The notes under the pieces are model-generated. The model saw only the letters and a program-made list of their open reading frames with translations. It searched no databases and was not told the DNA's origin. From Papilionanthe hookeriana x Papilionanthe teres (Eukaryota > Streptophyta > Magnoliopsida > Asparagales > Orchidaceae), in contig CM040428.1 in the NCBI GenBank assembly GCA_022702705.1, positions 58,570,155-58,634,154 of the forward strand: a DNA stretch of 64,000 bases, read 5' to 3'. A program made the translations under genes and the position numbers. Shown here piece by piece: positions 58,960 to 64,000 of this stretch. Each line of letters starts with the position of its first letter. Position 1 is the first letter of the stretch.

Positions 58960-59200
58960 GGCCATTTACAAAGATATCACCTAATTTATATGTATTTATA
59001 TATCTAACTCCTAAATTTTACTTCTTACATTTATTTCACGAAAATATTTCGTATAACACAAAAAATACCATCATTTTAACTTTTAAATCGTGAAATATAC
59101 ATTTTCATGCATAAATAAGCTATGCATGTAAAAAATGAGGTCTATGCGTTAGACATGTAAATATATAGGAATTGAGCAGCATGTATGCAAATCTTCTAAA
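58960..59200. repeat. Dispersed noncoding repeat C (copy 2)
   Basis: It matches 6540-6750 in order: ATCACCTAATTTATATG, TTACATTTATTTCACG, CCATCATTTTAACTTTTAAA, TTTTCATGCATA, ATGTAAATATA and GGAATTGAGCAGCATGTATG. Confidence 0.55.
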
Positions 59201-59447
59201 ATAAATATTGTTGTATATTTTACATGCCAAGATGGAAAATTAATGGAAAAAATTTGTTTGAACAACCCATGGTTTTAATTTTAGATCATTTGGTAGTCTC
59301 TTAAAATCATAAATCTAATCCCTTCAAAATTATTCACCAAGTTGTTTTTTTGGCTCAATGGGCTATGGTCTTTATGGTCTTCTTGGCCGGACCCGATCAA
59401 CAGATTGAGTGGAGCTCTGGATGATTATCTCACAGTGGCAGAATAAA

Positions 59448-59500
59448 GAGAGGAGAGAGGAGAGAGGAGAGAGGAGAGAGGAGAGAGGAGAGAGAGGAGG
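59448..59500. repeat. (GAGAGAG)-type 7-bp microsatellite
   Basis: About seven head-to-tail AGGAGAG units, ending in GAGAGAGAGG. Confidence 0.9.
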
Positions 59501-59530
59501 GTGGAGGAATTGTCCCCTTATACTCACATT

Positions 59531-59821
59531 GGAGGAAAAAATTTGTGTACGTAAGACGTGCGAAGAATTGCGTATGTAATATGTTATAATGAGCTTACAG
59601 TGAGATTATTGGGAGGGTACAATGAAGTTATTGGGAGGTTATTTTTAAATAACCTCACTGTAATCCTCTAATCCTTATTAACCATTCAAGTTACAGTGAG
59701 GTTATTGAAAAATAACTTCACAATAACTTCACTATACCCTCCCAATAACCTAACTATAACCTCATTGTAACCTATTACGTACACAATTCTGCGTACGTCT
59801 TATTTACATAATTTTTTTCTC
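59531..59821. mobile_element. Foldback MITE upstream of CSN1
   Basis: Arms of more than 100 bp pair across a short centre. The left arm has GTAAGACGTGCG, TTGCGTATGTAATA and TTATTGGGAGGGTA; the right arm's reverse complement has ATAAGACGTACG, TTGTGTACGTAATA and TTATTGGGAGGGTA. The interior is GAGGTTATTG / CAATAACCTC-type repeats, also folding. Similar AAGACG cores and CAATAAC interiors occur in the 23.9-kb element. No target duplication was convincing. It ends about 280 bp before the CSN1 start codon. Confidence 0.8.
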
Positions 59822-59966
59822 ATATGAGAGGGGTTGGACCTAACACGAGAGTGATTAGAATAATGAAGAACAAAATAATACTCCAAGGGAGACAAAATCC
59901 AAAATTAACTTCTCGTATAAATATAAAAATTTAAATTTAAGAGGGATAATTACCTCCGTGGAACCT

Positions 59967-59972
59967 CACGTG
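59967..59972. promoter_or_regulatory. G-box upstream of CSN1
   Basis: CACGTG 133 bp before the ATG. A TAGGGTTTT telo-box-like motif follows at about 60052 in the likely 5' leader; such motifs are common in plant housekeeping leaders. Function is inferred from motif and position only. Confidence 0.4.
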
Positions 59973-60104
59973 CTAAGAACAAATCAGCGAAGACCGGTCT
60001 CGCGGCCTAAAATTGCAATCCGACCAGACCCATCCTCGGCAACTAATTCTGCTAGGGTTTTCCTAAAGTGAGAGGGAGCGCGGGGAGTATCCGTAGCAAA
60101 GTAG

Positions 60105-62308
60105 ATGGAAGCCGACGACGAGGCAGCTCCGGCGCCGATGAGCGATGAGGCCATGATACCCAACGGTATTGAAGAACTCGAGGAGGAGCAGCTCCAACCG
60201 AGGAGCGGCGGAAAGTCCGCGATCAGCGGCGAACAGATGGACATCGAGTCTTATATATCGCTATATAGTGGAAGGACGAAGATTTTTAGGCTTCTTTTTA
60301 TCGCGGAACAGTGTGGGAACCAGAGCATGCAGCTGGAGGCCCTTCGCATGGCCAATGACGAAGTTAGGAAGGGTGAAGACTCTCATCTTTACCGGCAGGT
60401 GGCACAGAAGATCGGTGCGGCATTAGGACCGCACTACGAATTCGATCAGTCGTGGGCTGATGCTATTGACCGCCGCGCCGAGCAGCGAAAAGAGAAGCTT
60501 GAGAATGAGCTCAATGGTTATAGGGTTCGTGTTTCTCCACTTTTGCAGACTGATTTTTATTTGCTTTTCTAGTTTCTTTTTCTATCCTCTCTGAAAGTTG
60601 TTTTAGAAGTTATAATGGATAGCTGTTGACGCTGTTTCTTATTTTATAGTTTGGGCAATTACATACATAGAATTAATACATTGCTAATTACCATTCATTT
60701 TTTAAAGGGGACTTAGGAAAAGCTGCAATTTCTGGTCAAGCTATGTGAGAAAGAACATTTTGTTGTCGCTTCTCGAATTATTATTTTTGAAGTACTGTTT
60801 GAGATGCTGGCAGTGGTGCTTTCAAATGTTTCCGAGGTTTACTGTTTTGCAATGTTGGAAAGAATTAGTTGCCTGGCCATTGGCTGGTTTGAGAAGAATC
60901 AAGAGATAATTCTAAAAATTATCATTTATAATTCTTTAGTGCCAATCTGAATTAGCCTATTTAGTCTAATTGGATTGAATTTTTTATTTTTCCAATAAAC
61001 TTAGTTTTTTTTATGTAGAAATTTTCATGATGCTAGGAATAATAGGTCATGCTTGAGAAAAGCGGTAATGGGAAATCGGGAAAGAACCTTGTTTTAGAGC
61101 TTGTGAAACTTCACTCCATATAAATCGATATTTATTTAATTTTTATTTCAAATTTTGATAGCCACATGCCAAAATCCTACTGTAGGAAAATATTTTGATG
61201 GGAGATTTATAAGTTTTACTTGGATCATGTTCTATTAAGAAGTGCGATTTTGGTAGTGTAACAAGGAGAAAGTTGTTGATATTGCTTCTATTATTGACTG
61301 CAATTCATGAGCAGCAATACGAGCGTAGGCATCAGCTTTATTAGTCCTGCGTTGTTCCTTTGGAAGTGTAAACTTATTATGAAAATATATTTATACTAGG
61401 TGATCTCTGAGCAATTTCTAAATTCCGTCGTTTGCTTGCTACATATCATATGATATGTGTAGAAATAATATGACATAATTTTCTAATTTTTGATCTCATA
61501 GGCGTGGGCTTTATATTATTTCTTGAATCCATACATTACTTAATGCTAGGTTGTTGAGTGCTTAACTGCTTAGAGATGTTTCTGTGCAATAAAGCTTGAT
61601 TATAACATGTGACTTGCATTTAAATGTTGATTACTGAAGGATTATAAATGTAAGTCTTTTGTTAAGGTGAGAGTTGAATAAATGTCTTGTTTTCATAATT
61701 TCCTAGAAATTCCTGATTTTACTTTCCATGCATACTGTCAGTTTTTTTGAAATCGACATACACCTACCTCTCCAGTCACCTCATGCTGCAGATTTTGTAT
61801 CAACCAACTTTATTAAGGAGCCTTTTCTTTTCTATATCTGCAAAGTTCATTGCATTATATATCTAATTGCAAGATATCTGTTTTAAATGTTTGTAATATT
61901 TGTATTTATTTATCATCTTGTCCAGCAGCTCTAAAACCAATAGACAACAGCTTCTTATCTTTATTATCAACAATTTTTCTTCTCCAGACAAATTTGATTA
62001 AAGAAAGCATCAGAATGGGCTACAATGATTTTGGAGATTTCTATTATGCTCATGGTCAAATTGGTGATGCTTTTAAGAATTATGTTCGAACTCGTGACTA
62101 TTGTACTACTTCAAAGCATATAATTCAAATGTGTTTAAATGTGATACTTGCTAGTATTGAGCTGGGCCAGTTCATGCATGTTTCCAATTATGTATCTAAA
62201 GCTGAGCAAACACCTGATTCGCTGGATCCCATCACTGTTGCAAAGTTACGGTGTGCTGCAGGATTAGCTCACTTGGAAGCTAAGAAGTACAAGCTTGCTG
62301 CTCGTAAG
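60105..62308 (+). CDS. CSN1: COP9 signalosome subunit 1, N-terminal half only
   Basis: Two coding exons, 60105-60524 (140 codons) and 61988-62308 (107 codons), joined in phase by a GT-AG intron, with a normal GT donor after exon 2. Exon 1 opens with an acidic stretch (MEADDEAAPAP, EELEEEQLQ), then MDIESYISLYSGRTKI, LLFIAEQC and YEFDQSWAD. Exon 2 reads TNLIKESIRMGYNDFGDFY, RTRDYCTTSKHIIQM and AHLEAKKYKLAARK. This is the RPN7-type helical-repeat part of CSN1/FUS6, a scaffold subunit of the complex that removes NEDD8 from cullins in nucleus and cytosol and represses light development. Plant CSN1 is about 440 residues; the C-terminal PCI domain (about 190 residues) is not found before the window ends. 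It is either a truncated gene or one with distant exons. Confidence 0.85.
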
Positions 62309-63800
62309 GTCAGTCTAGTATGATCTTCCATGCCTGATTTCTACTATAATCTTGTGTGATTCATGTAGTCAGTGTTTTGTGCTCAGTAATTGTTGTGGTT
62401 ACAGAGTTTTGTTTGTGGCTTGAGTTGCTTAATGTTGGGTTGCAGTTCTATTTCTTGGTTTTATTTTGTCTGCCAACTCAGTTTGTGCTGTAAATTGTTA
62501 GGCATTGATGAAAACTTCTTATTGTTTAATACTCTTATAAATTAGTATTCTTTTGCGGCCAGAGTGTATATCAAAAGCAAATTCATTCCATAACAAAGTA
62601 GTTATGCACATGTGGGTGTTTTGAGAGACTAAAATGCGATAATTTTGAAACTTTAAGTTCTCTTGCTTAGAATCATTATTCTGGTTACTTTTTCTCTCTA
62701 GGCTGCTATTTGCCATAACATTCGTGGGGGAATGAGCGGTTGGATAGGTGTGGTTTGGGTGATGAATTCATTATATAAAACATTTTTATTTTTTTATTTT
62801 TATTTTTTTATTACACCGTAGGAGTTCTAGAATGCATGAATAAGATTTTAATTGGATTCTCTTGCAATTTATAGATTCTTTTGCATCAATAAAGCATATA
62901 TAAGGAGAGATTTGGAATATGTACATTGTAATTTTTGTTTTAAAAATAAAATATCATTATAATGATATTTAACCTTTTCTAAACTATGTGAGGTCAACTT
63001 TATAGATCTCTTCAATTGATTTCTATTAACTTGCATCAATTGCTAACTCTTTTTTGTAAGGCATTACTTTATTGATGCATCTTTTGTTCTCGATTATACT
63101 AGCCCAAATTACACAACTCTATTATGAGTTACTTATTTTTAATAGATTTTACCCCCATTCTCAATAGAGTACAACTACTTCTCACTCCAACCTTTCTAAT
63201 TTTTTCCATAATTCTTCTTATCATTCCTAATTTTGCCACTCTTTTATCTTGGCTAAATAGTATGTATCATGATGCATAGTGCAGTGTGATGTATCTTCTA
63301 TGCTTTTTGACTGATGCGGTATGGGGGCTGAAAACCACACGTGCTATTTGTTCTATGCACAGGCAAGAATGCATAACCCTCAAAATGTGTATTATATATA
63401 TAATTTAGGCTCCAAGTTTAATAATTATATATTTTTTGTAAGTCATTCGAGTATTTTTTGCACATTGATAGTTTTGAATGTTCCTCCCTCTTTTAATTTC
63501 GGCTTCAAGTCTTGGGATCCATTTGGGGTTGCGTATTTCGCGCGGCGCAACCCCAAACCGTGAAACAGAGTAAAATTTTCTCGTATGGACGCCGCGTTCG
63601 CAGCCACCCGCCGCTAAAATAGCATAATGCATCCCTCCCCGCGTTATCGATCGGCTTTGACCTCTTTGTCCTACGCTCTCTTGCAACGCCCTTGAACCTA
63701 CCTAGCACCTCAAAGCCGTATGCGCTCCCTTGAAGCCGCCCCGCTCGCTACTTGATTCGGGGGTGCGAGATATAAGACAAAGCCTAAGGCACAAAAAGGA
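62309..63800. other. CSN1 intron or downstream flank; CDF-like promoter
   Basis: No exon with CSN1 PCI-type sequence was seen in any frame. The right part (63520-63800) is GC-richer. A G-box CACGTG lies at 63338-63343. A 12-bp perfect inverted repeat, TTTGGGGTTGCG (63522-63533) and CGCAACCCCAAA (63546-63557), flanks a 12-nt loop. Confidence 0.55.
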
Positions 63801-63890
63801 ATGTCCGATGGGAGAGATCCGGCGATCAAGCTATTTGGGAGGAAGATACCGCTGATGGAGGAAGGTGGCATGGCCGATTCTGAGGAGAAT
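63801..63890 (+). CDS. Cycling Dof factor-like gene, first exon (partial gene)
   Basis: ATG at 63801 opens MSDGRDPAIKLFGRKIPLME, then EGGMADSEEN, followed by a GT donor at 63891 in phase 0; reading on would soon meet a stop. The R-DPAIKLFGRxIPL start is the conserved N-terminal signature of cycling Dof factors (CDF), zinc-finger transcription factors that repress CO/FT and time flowering under clock control. In CDF genes the Dof finger lies in the next exon, which would be outside the window. The acidic tail of the exon also fits. The specific member cannot be told. Confidence 0.75.
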
Positions 63891-64000
63891 GTGAGGTTTA
63901 AATCGAATATCTATTTGATTTAGGGTTTTGAAATGAACTTATTCTCTGCTATTTGTGATTGAATTGAGCTGGAGTTGGAGTTAAGGTGTATTCGGTGCTG

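Noticed and set aside
59984..60244. 86-codon antisense open frame over CSN1 exon 1
   Set aside because: It is a shadow of the CSN1 coding exon.
63522..63557. Helitron 3' terminus
   Set aside because: A hairpin is present, but no CTRR end follows within the expected distance on either strand.

Overview
This window is a stretch of AT-rich nuclear DNA from a flowering plant. The evidence is plant-type split genes with GT-AG introns, a CYP87A-type cytochrome P450, the plant form of COP9 signalosome subunit 1, the first exon of a cycling-Dof-factor-like gene, Athila-lineage Ty3/gypsy and plant RTE LINE sequence, MITEs and many long (AT)n and (GA)n microsatellites. I cannot name the species. Nothing here looks bacterial, viral or organellar.

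Genes are sparse. (1) A full-length nine-exon CYP87A-like P450 (27837-31845, +) encodes 473 residues, with one anomalous splice donor (GA instead of GT at 28726). (2) The first two coding exons of CSN1 (60105-62308, +) are intact and in phase, but no later exon, including the PCI domain, is visible. (3) At 63801-63890 (+) is a 30-codon exon carrying the N-terminal signature of cycling Dof factors; that gene runs off the window.

The rest is repeats, mostly fossil. 1-5 kb: a MITE-like inverted repeat, microsatellites, a decayed Ty3/gypsy gag-protease remnant. 5.9-6.7 kb: a MITE-like element, a tRNA-like SINE, a dispersed noncoding repeat. 6.8-9.5 kb and 20.2-22.9 kb: two copies of one non-autonomous LTR element (family A), with LTR fragments at 26.3-26.9 and 33.15 kb. 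10.2 kb: a Mutator-type MITE with a perfect 9-bp target duplication. 11.9-12.3 kb: an RTE LINE tail. 14.7-15.9 kb: a possible Transposase_32 fossil and a copy of repeat B. 17-18.5 kb: direct repeats around a minisatellite. 23-24.6 kb: a DUF4283 (LINE ORF1) fossil, a second MITE, a SINE next to a long (AT)n tract. 34-37 kb: three very different tandem-repeat blocks. 37.4-43.8 kb: a frame-broken Athila element with its 5' LTR, duplicated primer-binding site, gag, protease, RT, RNase H and integrase pieces but no 3' LTR. 43.8-56.1 kb: a nested noncoding repeat complex of families B and D, ending in a ~2.1-kb foldback structure around a (GTGTTATT)-type minisatellite. 56-60 kb: quiet, with a strong MITE just upstream of CSN1.

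The genes do not form a functional cluster. The main biological points are the splice-site defect in an otherwise intact P450, the apparently half-length CSN1 followed closely by an unrelated gene start, and a recurring theme of foldback elements whose interiors are GTTATTG/CAATAAC-type tandem tracts, which may be linked to the large foldback array at 54-56 kb. All homology calls are from reading motifs by eye; no search was run.
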